In this document: positions 19,332 to 28,859 of the stretch, piece by piece | Layout of the letters: each line of letters opens with the position of its first letter | Position numbering within the stretch: position 1 is the first letter of the stretch | Made by a program: the position numbers and the translations under genes | Notes under the pieces: generated by a model | Told to the model about the DNA's origin: nothing | Seen by the model: only the letters and a program-made list of their open reading frames with translations | The model's database searches: none | Origin: Pseudomonas sp. MWU13-2100 | Lineage (GTDB): Bacteria; Pseudomonadota; Gammaproteobacteria; Pseudomonadales; Pseudomonadaceae | Direction of reading: 5' to 3' | NCBI RefSeq assembly: GCF_023242365.1 | Contig: NZ_JALLIX010000022.1 | Location: 42,020-106,019 of the forward strand | Length of the DNA: 64,000 nt

Positions 19332-20723
19332 TCAGACGATGCCGGTGGCATAGAAGGTTGCGATCACCACGAAGACCGCCACGGTCTTGATCAGGGTAAT
19401 GCAGAAAATATCCTTGTAGGCTTCCCGGTGGGTCAGCCCGGTGACGGCCAGCAGGGTGATGACCGCGCCGTTATGGGGCAGGGTGTCCATGCCGCCGCTG
19501 GCCATGGCCGCGACCCGGTGCAGGACTTCCAACGGGATATTCGCGGCGTGGGCGGCGCTGATGAAGCTGTCGGACATCGCCGCCAGGGCGATGCTCATGC
19601 CGCCGGAAGCCGAACCGGTGATCCCCGCCAGCAGGGTGACGGTGATGGCCTCGTTGACCAGCGGATTGGGAATGCTCTTGAGCCAGTCGGCCAGCACCAG
19701 GAAACCCGGCAGCGAGGCGATGACCGCGCCGAAGCCGTATTCCGAGGCGGTATTCATCGCCGCCAGCAGGGCACCGCCCACCGCGCTCTTGCTGCCTTCG
19801 GCGAGTTTGCCGCGAATGGCCCGGAAGCCGAAGATCAAGACCATGATGATGCCCACCAGCAGCGCGGCCTGCACCGCCCAGATGGCGGTCAGCTTGGCGA
19901 TGTCGGTCTGTACCGGCGTGGCCATGCCCGCCAGGCTGAGGGTGTGGGTCTTGCCGTACCAGAGCGGAATCCAGTGGGTGAACAGCAGGTTCATGATACC
20001 CACCAGCAACAGCGGCGAGAGGGCGACCCAGGGGTTGGGCAACTGGATATCCTCGGCGGTTTCCGGTTCGTTGCGTAGCTCCGTGCCATAGCCTTCGCCC
20101 GCACGCTGGGCCTTGTTGCGCTGGCGCTGCAGGAACAGCATGCCGGCGCAGAACACGAAGATCGTGCCGATCAGCCCCAGCCAGGGCGCGGCCCAGGCGG
20201 TGGTGTTGAAGAAAGTGCTGGGAATGATGTTCTGGATCTGCGGTGTGCCGGGCAGGGCATCCATGGTGAAGGAGAACGCACCGAGGGCAATGGTCGCCGG
20301 CATCAGGCGCTTGGGAATGTTGCTCTGGCGGAACATCTCGGCGGCGAAGGGGTAGACCGCGAACACCACCACGAACAGCGAGACACCGCCGTAGGTGAGC
20401 AGGGCGCAGACCAGCACGATCACCAGCATCGCCTGACGGGTGCCGAACAGGCGGATGGCGGCGGCGACGATGGCGCGTGAGAAACCGGACAGCTCGATCA
20501 GCTTGCCGAACACCGCGCCTAGCAGGAACACCGGGAAATAGAGTTTGACGAAGCCGACCATCTTATCCATGAACACCCCGGTGAAGGCGGGGGCGACGGC
20601 GGAAGGGTCGGTGAGCAGGACGGCGCCGAGGGCGGCGATGGGGGCGAACAGGATGACGCTGTAGCCACGGTAGGCCGCCAGCATCAGTAATGCCAGCGCC
20701 GCGAGGGCGATGATCACACTCAT
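19332..20723 (-). CDS. GntP-family permease, probable 3-hydroxybutyrate importer
   Basis: Multi-spanning membrane protein of 463 residues with about 12 hydrophobic segments. The family is recognised by GVSLFVVVFAVYPFAAEMFRQ-like and SGMDTLPHNGAVITLL segments. It is the first gene after a sigma-54-type promoter and is followed by 3-hydroxybutyrate dehydrogenase, so import of (R)-3-hydroxybutyrate is the natural assignment. Gluconate is the alternative family substrate but no gluconate genes are near. Confidence 0.88.
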   Translation of the reverse strand: MSVIIALAALALLMLAAYRGYSVILFAPIAALGAVLLTDPSAVAPAFTGVFMDKMVGFVKLYFPVFLLGAVFGKLIELSGFSRAIVAAAIRLFGTRQAMLVIVLVCALLTYGGVSLFVVVFAVYPFAAEMFRQSNIPKRLMPATIALGAFSFTMDALPGTPQIQNIIPSTFFNTTAWAAPWLGLIGTIFVFCAGMLFLQRQRNKAQRAGEGYGTELRNEPETAEDIQLPNPWVALSPLLLVGIMNLLFTHWIPLWYGKTHTLSLAGMATPVQTDIAKLTAIWAVQAALLVGIIMVLIFGFRAIRGKLAEGSKSAVGGALLAAMNTASEYGFGAVIASLPGFLVLADWLKSIPNPLVNEAITVTLLAGITGSASGGMSIALAAMSDSFISAAHAANIPLEVLHRVAAMASGGMDTLPHNGAVITLLAVTGLTHREAYKDIFCITLIKTVAVFVVIATFYATGIV

Positions 20724-20779
20724 GGTGTGTCTCCAAAATTGTTATTTTTGTAGGTTAGGTCTGAATCTCCAGTAGGGAT

Positions 20780-20795
20780 TGCGAGTTTTGTGCCA
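20780..20795 (-). promoter_or_regulatory. sigma-54 (-24/-12) promoter of the hydroxybutyrate operon
   Basis: Read on the minus strand: TGGCAC, AAAAC, TCGCA, i.e. the conserved GG and GC doublets with exactly 10 bases between. It lies 57 bases upstream of the permease start. An enhancer-binding protein gene is adjacent, as this promoter class requires. Confidence 0.75.
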
Positions 20796-20855
20796 TTTAT
20801 TTAAGTTGTTGAAGTTAAAGGGATTTATTGTTTTTTCATAGTGGTGGATTATGAG

Positions 20856-20877
20856 GTTGTCTCTGAAGTGAGACAAC
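20856..20877. promoter_or_regulatory. inverted repeat, candidate enhancer (UAS) for the sigma-54 activator
   Basis: GTTGTCTC, six bases, GAGACAAC: a perfect 8-bp inverted repeat about 60 bases upstream of the -24 element. Two further direct GTTGTCTC half-sites occur at 21026-21033 and 21046-21053, next to the activator gene end. A REP doublet lies in between. Use as activator sites is inferred. Confidence 0.6.
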
Positions 20878-20930
20878 TTGGTTGTCGAATTGAACAGGAG
20901 GGTGTCCCGGCTGTCAGGACCCCGACTTCC

Positions 20931-21022
20931 TGTGGGAGCGGAGCTTGCCCGCGAATACGGACCACGCGGTGTTTCAGGGGGACCGAGTTATCGTTCTTCG
21001 CGGGCAAGCTCCGCTCCCACAG
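20931..21022. repeat. REP inverted pair (TGTGGGAGCGGAGCTTGCCC class)
   Basis: Near-perfect inverted copies separated by about 40 bases, between the activator gene and the permease promoter. Its right half is the best match to the degenerate copy at 10420-10464. Confidence 0.85.
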
Positions 21023-21054
21023 GAGGTTGTCTCTATTTGGGGATTGTTGTCTCT

Positions 21055-22470
21055 CTATTGAGATTGAGAGAGGCCCAAGGCAAGCATTTTCTTGTACAGG
21101 GTCGATCTACCCAAGCCCAGCCTGTGTGCGGCGTCTTCCACTTTTCCTGCACACTGCGCAAGAGTCGTCTCGATCAACTGTCGATCAAAACGCTCCCGGG
21201 CCGCGCTGAACGTTTCGTTGCCCGACGGCTCCAGGGCCCGCACCGGCGGCCGTTCCAACGCCTTGAACGTACCAATCGCCCCATGAATATCCGCCGCATT
21301 CAACACCTGCGCATCGCTCAACAGTGCCGCCCGTTCCAGCACATTGCGCAGTTCGCGGACATTCCCCGGCCAGGCGTGTCGGCCCAGCAGTTCCAGGGCC
21401 TGCGCCGTCAGCTCATGATGGCTGCGCAGCTCCTCGAGAATCGCTTCGCTCAACGCCGGCAAGTCTTCCAGGCGCTCGCGCAGAGGCGGCACCTGAATCG
21501 GCAGGACGTTAAGCCGGTAATACAGATCCGCGCGAAACTCGCCGCGCTGGATGGCTACCTCAAGGTCGGTCGAAGTGGCGGCGATCACCCGCACATCGCT
21601 GCGCAGCACCTCGTTGGAACCCACCGGTTCGAACTCCTTCTCCTGCAACACCCGCAACAGCTTGCTTTGCAGCGGCAGCGGCATATCGCCGATCTCATCG
21701 AGAAACAGCGTACCGCCCTGGGCGATCTGCAACTTGCCGGGACGGCCCTTGCGGTCCGCACCGGTAAAGGCCCCCGGCGCGGTGCCAAAGAACTCAGCCT
21801 CCAGCAAGGTCTCCGGAATCGCCGCGCTGTTGATGCTGACGAAGGCCTTGTGCGCCCGTGACGAAGCACTGTGAATCGCTTGGGCGAGCAGTTCCTTGCC
21901 GGTGCCGGTTTCCCCCAGCAGCAGGACCGGCGAGTCGCTGCTGGCGCCACGCCGGGCCCGGCGCTTGACCTCCAGGCTGGCGGCGCTGGTGCCGATAAAA
22001 TGCGCGAAGTTGTATTTGGTCTGCCGCGAGCGCAGCAGCGAGCGGGTCGAGGCCAGCTCGGCCTGCATGCCCTGGTAGCGCTTGAGCAGCGGTGACAGGC
22101 TGCGCAGTTCGTCGAACAGGGCGAAGCCGATGGCGCCGATCACCGCGCCGGCGGCGTCGTGGATCGGTAGGCGCATGACCACCAGGGGGTCCTTGGGCGT
22201 GTCCTGCATATCCAGGAGAATCGGCTGGCCGGTGCGTACCACTTGGCGCAACAGGCTACCGGGAATCACGCTCTCGCAAGCGCGGCCGATGGCTTCGCCG
22301 GCATTGGCCAGGCCAAAGCGCCGGGCATAGCGTTCATTCATCCAGACGATATTCGCGTCACGGTCGACGATCACCGTGCCCTCGCTGGATTGCTCGATGA
22401 TTTCGAACAGCGAACGAATCGCCAGCAGGCGAACCTGCTGGTAGTCCTTGAGGCTTGCGGTGTCGGTCAT
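21055..22470 (-). CDS. hbcR: sigma-54-dependent enhancer-binding regulator (HbcR-like)
   Basis: Activator of 471 residues. It has an N-terminal PAS-type sensor (about 15-125), a central AAA+ domain with Walker A GETGTGKE, the sigma-54-contacting GAFTGA loop, Walker B GGTLFLDEIGDM and the R-finger region, and a C-terminal Fis-type helix-turn-helix (VEDAAHRLGLGRSTLYKKM). In Pseudomonas the regulator next to bdhA and its permease is HbcR, which activates (R)-3-hydroxybutyrate use with RpoN. Gene order and the -24/-12 site here agree. The symbol rests on this synteny. Confidence 0.85.
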   Translation of the reverse strand: MTDTASLKDYQQVRLLAIRSLFEIIEQSSEGTVIVDRDANIVWMNERYARRFGLANAGEAIGRACESVIPGSLLRQVVRTGQPILLDMQDTPKDPLVVMRLPIHDAAGAVIGAIGFALFDELRSLSPLLKRYQGMQAELASTRSLLRSRQTKYNFAHFIGTSAASLEVKRRARRGASSDSPVLLLGETGTGKELLAQAIHSASSRAHKAFVSINSAAIPETLLEAEFFGTAPGAFTGADRKGRPGKLQIAQGGTLFLDEIGDMPLPLQSKLLRVLQEKEFEPVGSNEVLRSDVRVIAATSTDLEVAIQRGEFRADLYYRLNVLPIQVPPLRERLEDLPALSEAILEELRSHHELTAQALELLGRHAWPGNVRELRNVLERAALLSDAQVLNAADIHGAIGTFKALERPPVRALEPSGNETFSAARERFDRQLIETTLAQCAGKVEDAAHRLGLGRSTLYKKMLALGLSQSQ

Positions 22471-22504
22471 GGCGGTTGTCCGTTGCCGGCGTGGCGGCGA
22501 GCGA

Positions 22505-24103
22505 TCAGGTCGGGACTGGCCGGGTGGCGGCGAGCAGTTCCCGAGTATAGGGATGCTGTGGGGCGTCGAACACCGCGCAGGTGCTGCCGCGCTCGATCAC
22601 CTGACCGTCCCTGATCACGATCAGGTCATGGGCCAGGGCGCGCACCACCGACAGGTCATGGCTGATGAACAGGTAGGTCAGGCCGTATTTTTCCTGGAGG
22701 TCGCGCAGCAGGGCGACCACCTGTTTCTGTACCGTGCGGTCCAGTGCCGAGGTTGGTTCGTCGAGCAGGATCAGCGCGGGTTTGAGCACCAGGGCGCGGG
22801 CAATGGCGATGCGCTGGCGTTGGCCTCCGGAAAACTCGTGGGGGTAGCGGTGGCGACTCTGTGGGTCGAGGCCGACCTCTTGCAGCACGCGAATCACCTG
22901 GGCCTCGCATTCGGCGGGGGTGTTGGCGCAGTGCACTTCCAGGCCTTCGCTGATGATCTGGGCCACTGACATGCGTGGGCTGAGGCTACCGAACGGGTCC
23001 TGGAACACCACCTGCATCTGTTTGCGCCAGGGTCGCAGCTGTTTCTGATTGAGGCCGTCGAGGGCCTGCCCCTGGAAGCGGATGCTGCCCTTGGAGTCCA
23101 GCAGGCGCAGGATCGCCTGGCCAAGAGTGGACTTGCCGGAGCCGGATTCGCCGACAATGCCCAGGGTCTTGCCGCGCTGCACGCTGAGGCTGATGCCATC
23201 CACGGCGCGCAGGTATTCCTTGCGCTGGAACAGCCCGCCGGCGATCTGGAAGCGCACTTGCATGTCCTCGACCCGTAGCACCACCTCGCGCTCGTCCAGC
23301 GGCAGTGGTTTGCCCGCCGGTTCGGCGTCGAGCAACAGATGACTGTAGGGATGGGTGGGATGCTGGAACAGCGTTTCGCAGTCCGCCTGTTCGACGATTT
23401 CCCCGGCCTTCATCACGCAGACCCTCTGGGCGATGCTGCGCACCAGGTTGAGGTCATGGCTGATCAGCAGCAGCGACATGCCCAGGCGTTGTTGCAGCGA
23501 TCTGAGCAGCGAGAGGATCTTGCGCTGTACCGTGACGTCGAGGGCGGTGGTCGGTTCGTCGGCGATCAGCAGCTGTGGCTCGCAGGCCAGGGCCATGGCG
23601 ATCATCACCCGCTGGCGTTGCCCGCCGGAGAGTTGATGGGGGTAGGCCTTGAGGCGCTCCCGGGGGTTCTGCAGACCGACCATTTCCAGCAGTTCGATGA
23701 TCCGCGTCTGCGCCGCCTTGCCGCCAAGGCCCTTGTGCAGCATGAGAGTTTCGCCGATCTGCTTTTCCACGCTGTGCAGCGGGTTGAGGGAGGTCATCGG
23801 CTCCTGAAAGATCATTGCGATACGATCGCCGCGCAGGCTGCGCAGGGTGCTGTCATCGGCTCCCAGCAATTCCTGGCCGCGATAACGCACGCTGCCGCTG
23901 GACTGGCAGCCACTGCGCGGCAACAGCTGCAGGATCGAGTGCGCGGTGACCGACTTGCCCGAACCGGACTCGCCGACCAGCGCCAGGCACTCGCCGGGAC
24001 GGATGTCCAGGCACAGGTCACGCACTGCCGGCTGGCCATTGAAGGCGACATTGAGGTGGCGGATTTCAATCAAGTTGTCGGTCATCGCGGGCGCCTGGTT
24101 CAT
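22505..24103 (-). CDS. yejF: ABC transporter ATPase, YejF type (double ABC)
   Basis: Cytoplasmic ATPase of 532 residues with two complete nucleotide-binding domains: Walker A GESGSGKSVT and GESGSGKST, signatures LSGGQRQRVMIA and FSGGQRQRIAIA, Walker B LLIADEPTTALD and LILLDEPTSALD, plus oligopeptide-type HPYS/HPYT C-terminal motifs. The start ATG at 24103 overlaps the YejE stop by ATGA. The longer open frame upstream is just non-coding overlap with yejE. Family members drive uptake of peptides and microcin C-like compounds. Confidence 0.9.
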   Translation of the reverse strand: MNQAPAMTDNLIEIRHLNVAFNGQPAVRDLCLDIRPGECLALVGESGSGKSVTAHSILQLLPRSGCQSSGSVRYRGQELLGADDSTLRSLRGDRIAMIFQEPMTSLNPLHSVEKQIGETLMLHKGLGGKAAQTRIIELLEMVGLQNPRERLKAYPHQLSGGQRQRVMIAMALACEPQLLIADEPTTALDVTVQRKILSLLRSLQQRLGMSLLLISHDLNLVRSIAQRVCVMKAGEIVEQADCETLFQHPTHPYSHLLLDAEPAGKPLPLDEREVVLRVEDMQVRFQIAGGLFQRKEYLRAVDGISLSVQRGKTLGIVGESGSGKSTLGQAILRLLDSKGSIRFQGQALDGLNQKQLRPWRKQMQVVFQDPFGSLSPRMSVAQIISEGLEVHCANTPAECEAQVIRVLQEVGLDPQSRHRYPHEFSGGQRQRIAIARALVLKPALILLDEPTSALDRTVQKQVVALLRDLQEKYGLTYLFISHDLSVVRALAHDLIVIRDGQVIERGSTCAVFDAPQHPYTRELLAATRPVPT

Positions 24104-25122
24104 GAGCGGGGGTCGAAGGCATCGCGTAGCGCCTCGCCGATAAACACCAGCAGCGACAGGATCAGCGCCAGGGTGAAGAAAGCGGTGAAGCCCAGCCAGG
24201 GGGCTTGCAGGTTCTGCTTGCCCTGGCCGATCAACTCGCCCAGGGAGGCGCTGCCGGCGGGCATGCCGAAGCCGAGGAAATCCAGGGCCGTCAGGGTCGA
24301 AATGGCCCCGGTGAGAATGAACGGCAGGTAGGTCAGGGTGGCGTTCATGGCATTGGGCAGGATATGCCGCAGGATGATCTTGCGGTCGGTCAGGCCCAGG
24401 GCCCGGGCTGCCTTGACATACTCCAGGTTGCGGCCGCGGAGGAATTCGGCGCGCACCACGTCGACCAGGGCCAGCCAGGAGAACAACGCCATGATCCCCA
24501 GCAGCCACCAGAAGTTCGGTTCAACGAAACCGGACAGGATGATCAGCAGGTAGAGCACCGGCAGACCGGACCAGACTTCGAGCAAACGCTGGCCGAGCAG
24601 GTCGACCCAGCCACCGTAGTAGCCTTGCAAAGCGCCGGCGGCAACGCCGATCAGGGCGCTGATGGCGGTCAGGGCGAGGGCGAACAGAATCGACACCCGG
24701 GCGCCGAAGATCACCCGCGCCAGCACGTCCCGGGCCTGGTCGTCGGTGCCCAGCCAGTTTTCCCGGGTGGGCGGGCTGGGGGCGGGCGTATTGAGGTCAT
24801 AGTTGGGCGTATCGGCACCGAACGGGATCGGCGGGAACAGCATCCAGCCGCCATCCTTGGTAATCAGTTGGCGCACGTAGTCGCTGCGGTAGTCGGCCTG
24901 GAACGGCAACTGGCCGCCGAATTCCTGTTCGGTGTAGCGCTTGAACGCCGGGAAATACAGCGAGCCCTGGTAACTGAGCACCAGCGGCTTGTCGTTGGCG
25001 ATCAGTTCGCCGCAAAGGCTCAGGGCGAACAGCGCGACAAACAGCCACAACGACCACCAGCCGCGACGATTGGCCTTGAAACGGTCGAGCCGGCGCCGAC
25101 TCACGGGCGAGAGTCTGAGCAT
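24100..25122 (-). CDS. yejE: ABC transporter permease, YejE type
   Basis: Permease of 340 residues. One N-terminal helix (about 25-45) is followed by a long periplasmic part (SLYFPAFKRYTEQEFGGQLPFQADYRS region), typical of YejE/OppC-like proteins, then five helices with the EAA loop (EYVKAARALGLTDRKIILRHILPNA). The ATG at 25122 overlaps the YejB stop by one base (TGATG). This start begins MLRLSPVSRRRLDRF, as in relatives. Confidence 0.9.
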   Translation of the reverse strand: MLRLSPVSRRRLDRFKANRRGWWSLWLFVALFALSLCGELIANDKPLVLSYQGSLYFPAFKRYTEQEFGGQLPFQADYRSDYVRQLITKDGGWMLFPPIPFGADTPNYDLNTPAPSPPTRENWLGTDDQARDVLARVIFGARVSILFALALTAISALIGVAAGALQGYYGGWVDLLGQRLLEVWSGLPVLYLLIILSGFVEPNFWWLLGIMALFSWLALVDVVRAEFLRGRNLEYVKAARALGLTDRKIILRHILPNAMNATLTYLPFILTGAISTLTALDFLGFGMPAGSASLGELIGQGKQNLQAPWLGFTAFFTLALILSLLVFIGEALRDAFDPRS

Positions 25123-26183
25123 CAGGCGCTCCTCGAGGCGAAGTCGATACGCGGGTCGACCAGGGTGTAGCAAAGGTCGCCGATGAGTTTTATCAGCAGG
25201 CCGAACAGGGTGAAGATGAACAGGGAACCGAATACCACCGGATAGTCCCGCGACACCGCCGCCTCGTAGCTCAGGCGGCCGAGGCCGTCGAGGGAGAAAA
25301 TCACCTCGATCAGCAGGGAGCCGGCGAAGAACACGCTGATAAAGGCCTGGGGAATGCCTGAGACCACCAGCAGCATGGCGTTGCGAAACACATGGCCGTA
25401 GAGCACACGCCGTTCGCTCATACCCTTGGCCCTGGCCGTCACCACGTACTGGCGGGTGATTTCATTGAGGAAGGAGTTCTTGGTGAGCATGGTCAGGGTG
25501 GCGAAACCACCGATTACCAGCGAGGTCACCGGCAGCACCAGGTGCCAGAAATAGTCGGCGATCTTGCCCAGGGTCGAGAGCTGGTCGAAGTTTTCCGAGA
25601 CCAGCCCGCGCACCGGGAACCAGTTCAGCGAGGTGCCGCCGGCGAACGCCACGATCAGCAGCATGGCGAACAGGAATGCCGGCATGGCGTAGCCGATGAC
25701 GATGGCGGTGCTGCTCCAGACATCGAAGCGGCTGCCGTTATGGGTGGCCTTGCGGATGCCCAGGGGAATCGACACCAGGTAGGTGATCAGCGTGGCCCAG
25801 AGTCCGAGGGAAATGGTCACCGGCATCTTGTCCAGGATCAGGTCGGTGACTTCGGCGCCGCGAAAGAAGCTCTTGCCGAAGTCCAGGCTGGCGTAGTGCT
25901 TGAGCATCAACCAGAAGCGCTCGGGGGCCGGTTTGTCGAAGCCGTACTGGCGTTCGATGTCGGCGATCAGCTTGGGGTCCAGGCCGCGGCTGGCCCGCGA
26001 GGCGCCTTGCAGTGTGTCGCTGCCCCCGCCGAGGGCTCCACCGCCGCCGATACCCTGCAAGCGGGCAATGGCCTGTTCTACCGGGCCGCCGGGGGCAGCC
26101 TGGACGATGACGAAGTTGACCAGCAGGATCATCAGCAGCGTCGGGATGATCAGTAGCAGTCGTCGCAGGGTGTACGCCAGCAT
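25122..26183 (-). CDS. yejB: ABC transporter permease, YejB type
   Basis: Permease of 353 residues beginning MLAYTLRRLLLIIPTLLMILLVNF, a DppB/YejB-like first helix, followed by a periplasmic insert with a glycine-rich run (GIGGGGALGGG), then five more helices and the EAA loop (QYVVTARAKGMSERRVLYGHVFRNA). It overlaps both neighbours by one base, so the four genes are translationally coupled. Confidence 0.9.
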   Translation of the reverse strand: MLAYTLRRLLLIIPTLLMILLVNFVIVQAAPGGPVEQAIARLQGIGGGGALGGGSDTLQGASRASRGLDPKLIADIERQYGFDKPAPERFWLMLKHYASLDFGKSFFRGAEVTDLILDKMPVTISLGLWATLITYLVSIPLGIRKATHNGSRFDVWSSTAIVIGYAMPAFLFAMLLIVAFAGGTSLNWFPVRGLVSENFDQLSTLGKIADYFWHLVLPVTSLVIGGFATLTMLTKNSFLNEITRQYVVTARAKGMSERRVLYGHVFRNAMLLVVSGIPQAFISVFFAGSLLIEVIFSLDGLGRLSYEAAVSRDYPVVFGSLFIFTLFGLLIKLIGDLCYTLVDPRIDFASRSA

Positions 26184-28048
26184 CAGTGCTGTCCTCCGGA
26201 GCTGCCGCGCTTGATCAGCTCGGCGGTCATCTGTTCGTTGGTCAGCGCGGTCGGGCTGACTTCCCACCAGGTTTCGACGGCGGGGTCATTGCTGGCCTGC
26301 TCCTTGGGAATACCGAAGCGGTTCCACCAGACCGTCGAGGTGCCCGGCGGGTAGTAGTTGGGAATCCAGTAGTAGTTCCATTGCAGCACCCGGTCCAGGG
26401 CGTGGGCGTAGCTGAGCATCCGCGGCTGGGTATCGGCCTTGATCAGGCCATTGATCAGGGTGTCCACGGCGGGGTTTTTCAGGACCATGAAGTTGCTCGA
26501 TCCGGGGTCGTTGGCCGCCGCGGAACCGAAGTAGTTGTACAGCTCGATGCCCGGCGAGGTAGTGACCGGGTAGCCGCTGACGATCATGTCATAGTCGCGG
26601 GCCTTGAGGCGGTTGACATACTGCGAGGCGTCAATGCGACGGATGTCCATGCGGATGCCGATCTGCGCCAGGTTGCGCTTATAGGGCAGCAGCAATCGCT
26701 CCATGCCGTTCTGGGCATTGAGGAAGGTGAAGCTCAGCGGTTCGCCCTGGGCGTTGACCAGGCGATCACCATCGGGTTTCCAACCGGCTTGTTCCAGCAG
26801 GGCCAGAGCCTGCAGTTGCTTGTCCCGCAGGTTACCGCTGGCGTCGGTTTTCGGTGCTTCGAAGACTTTGCTGAAAACTTCGTCGGGAATCTGTCCGCGC
26901 AGCGGTTCGAGGATCGCCAGTTCCGCCTGGTCGGGCAACTGCCGGGCGGCCAGAGCGGTGTTGGAGAAGAAGCTCTGCTGGCGGATGTACATATTGCGCA
27001 TCATCTGCCGGTTGCTCCATTCGAAGTCCCAGAGCATGGCCAGGGCCTCGCGCACCCGGCGGTCCTGGAACAGCGGTTTTTGCAGGTTGAACAGGTAGCC
27101 CTGGGCGGCTTGCGGCGCCTCCTGTGCCAGATGGGCCTTCTGCAGGCGGCCATCGGTGAGGGCCGGGCTGTCGTAGCCGATGGAGTAGCCGGTGGCGGAA
27201 AACTCGCGGTTATAGTCATAGGCACCGCCACGCAGGACCTGGCGGGCGACGTCGGTATCACCGAAGAACTCGATGGTGACACGGTCGAAGTTGTACAGGC
27301 CGCGGCTCACCGGCAGGTCCTTGGCCCACCAGTCGGGGTTGCGGCTGAAGGTGATACTGCGTCCGGAGTCGACCTTGCTCACCTTGTAGGGGCCGCTGCC
27401 CAGTGGGGCTTCATAGCCGCCGCCGTTGGCGAAGTCACGGGTCTTCCACCAGTGCTCCGGTAGTATCGGCAGGCTGGCGATATCCAGTGGCAATGAGCGG
27501 TTGTCGTTGTTCTTGAAGTCGAAACGGACCTGGGTCGGCGACTCGACCTCGACGTCTTTCACCGCTTCGAACTGCATGCGGTAGCTGAGGCTGCCCTGGG
27601 TCATCAGCAGGTTGTAGGTGTAGCGCACGTCTTCGGCGGTGATCGGCGTGCCGTCGGCGAAGCGGGCCTTGGGGTTCAGGTAGAAACGCAGGGACAGGCC
27701 GTCATCGCCGCGCTGCATTTTTTCCGCCACCAGGCCGTAGACGGTGTAGGGCTCGTCCAGGGAGCGCACGGCCAACGGCGAGTAGATCCAGCCGTCGATC
27801 TGGGTGACGCCGGTGCCTTTGTCGACATAGGGCAGGATATGGTCGAACTGGCCGATCTCGATGGCCGAGCGGCGCAGGCTGCCGCCTTTGGGGGCGCGCG
27901 GGTTGGCGTAGTTGAAATGGCTGAAGCCGGCGGGGTATTTGGCTGGTTCGCCGTAGACGGTCAACGCGTGCTGCGCGGGGGCGGCGTTGGCGGACAGGCC
28001 GGGAAAAAGGCTCAGGGCGGTGAGTAGCAGGGATAGGGCCAGTCGCAT
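26183..28048 (-). CDS. yejA: extracellular solute-binding protein, YejA type
   Basis: Periplasmic binding protein of 621 residues of the SBP_bac_5 class with signal peptide (MRLALSLLLTALSLFPGLSANA). The GEPAKYPAGFSHFNYANPRAPKGG start of the mature protein is diagnostic of YejA-like proteins. It would deliver peptides to YejBEF. The start at 28048 was chosen because it begins the signal peptide; upstream in-frame codons run into a REP element. First gene of the yejABEF operon. Confidence 0.9.
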   Translation of the reverse strand: MRLALSLLLTALSLFPGLSANAAPAQHALTVYGEPAKYPAGFSHFNYANPRAPKGGSLRRSAIEIGQFDHILPYVDKGTGVTQIDGWIYSPLAVRSLDEPYTVYGLVAEKMQRGDDGLSLRFYLNPKARFADGTPITAEDVRYTYNLLMTQGSLSYRMQFEAVKDVEVESPTQVRFDFKNNDNRSLPLDIASLPILPEHWWKTRDFANGGGYEAPLGSGPYKVSKVDSGRSITFSRNPDWWAKDLPVSRGLYNFDRVTIEFFGDTDVARQVLRGGAYDYNREFSATGYSIGYDSPALTDGRLQKAHLAQEAPQAAQGYLFNLQKPLFQDRRVREALAMLWDFEWSNRQMMRNMYIRQQSFFSNTALAARQLPDQAELAILEPLRGQIPDEVFSKVFEAPKTDASGNLRDKQLQALALLEQAGWKPDGDRLVNAQGEPLSFTFLNAQNGMERLLLPYKRNLAQIGIRMDIRRIDASQYVNRLKARDYDMIVSGYPVTTSPGIELYNYFGSAAANDPGSSNFMVLKNPAVDTLINGLIKADTQPRMLSYAHALDRVLQWNYYWIPNYYPPGTSTVWWNRFGIPKEQASNDPAVETWWEVSPTALTNEQMTAELIKRGSSGGQH

Positions 28049-28146
28049 CTTCAGCCTTAGAAGCCGGTTCGGAGTATCAGGGAGATCATTCAATATAGCG
28101 AGGGGGCAAGCCCTAATGCTGATCAGTTGAGGCTGAACGCGGTCCC

Positions 28147-28220
28147 TGTGGGAGCAGAGCGTGCTCGCGAAGAGGCCCTTGAGACCGCTAAAAGCTTCGC
28201 GGGCAAGCACCGCTCCCACA
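28147..28220. repeat. REP inverted pair (TGTGGGAGC class, diverged)
   Basis: Inverted copies TGTGGGAGCAGAGCGTGCTC and GGGCAAGCACCGCTCCCACA around a short centre, between the parvulin gene and yejA. Confidence 0.75.
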
Positions 28221-28298
28221 GTGACGTGGCGTGTTTCAATATCCCATTTCCCTTAACTGATCGGCATTAGGGCAAGCCCTCTCGCCACGGGGACCGGA

Positions 28299-28580
28299 TC
28301 AGTCCTGGCGACTGGTCACTTCCAGCAGGTGGTAGCCGAACTGGGTTTTCACCGGGCCTTGTACGGTATTGACCGGGGCGCTGAAGACCACTGTGTCGAA
28401 CTCCTTGACCATCTGGCCCGGGCCGAACGAGCCCAGGTTGCCGCCGTCGCGGCTGGACGGGCAGGTGGAGTTGGCTTTGGCGATCTCGGCGAAATCGGCG
28501 CCGCCTTCGATCTGGGCCTTGAGTTCGTTGCACTTGGCTTCGCTGGCAACCAGGATGTGACGGGCAGTGGCTTTGGCCAT
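28299..28580 (-). CDS. parvulin-type peptidyl-prolyl isomerase (PpiC-like)
   Basis: Single-domain cytoplasmic parvulin of 93 residues, the size of E. coli PpiC. It reads ARHILVASEAKCNELKAQI, then DFAEIAKANSTCPSSRDGGNLGSFGPGQMVKEFD and FGYHLLEV, containing the active-site His, Cys and the substrate pocket Met/Phe. No signal peptide. Single gene between REP elements. Confidence 0.93.
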   Translation of the reverse strand: MAKATARHILVASEAKCNELKAQIEGGADFAEIAKANSTCPSSRDGGNLGSFGPGQMVKEFDTVVFSAPVNTVQGPVKTQFGYHLLEVTSRQD

Positions 28581-28672
28581 GGGGTGATACTCCTTTCTGG
28601 AAAGTGTCGAGATTACCGGAATCAGGCCGGATTTTCCCGGCAAAAGTTCCTGGCGACGCGGTGTATCGGATC

Positions 28673-28852
28673 TGTGGCGAGCGGGCTTGCCCCATTGTTT
28701 TAAAGCCGAGCGCGGTTTTGTGGCGAGCGGGCTTGCCCGCGCTCGGCTGTGAAGCAGTCGCAAAATCGGTCGGCTCGGCCGACCTGATGTTCCGAATTCG
28801 CTGGTTTCAGGGCCGCTTCGCAGCCCAGCGCGGGCAAGCCCGCTCGCCACAA
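28673..28852. repeat. REP triplet (GTGGCGAGCGGGCTTGCCC class)
   Basis: Two direct copies (28673 and 28727) and one inverted copy ending at 28852, between convergent-free ends of the parvulin and DAHP synthase genes. Same class as 3809-3941. Confidence 0.8.
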
Positions 28853-28859
28853 GGTTTCT

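Noticed and set aside
24104..24508. N-terminal extension of the YejF frame
   Set aside because: Overlaps yejE by 400 bases and encodes Arg/Pro-rich sequence; the ATGA-coupled start at 24103 fits the family.
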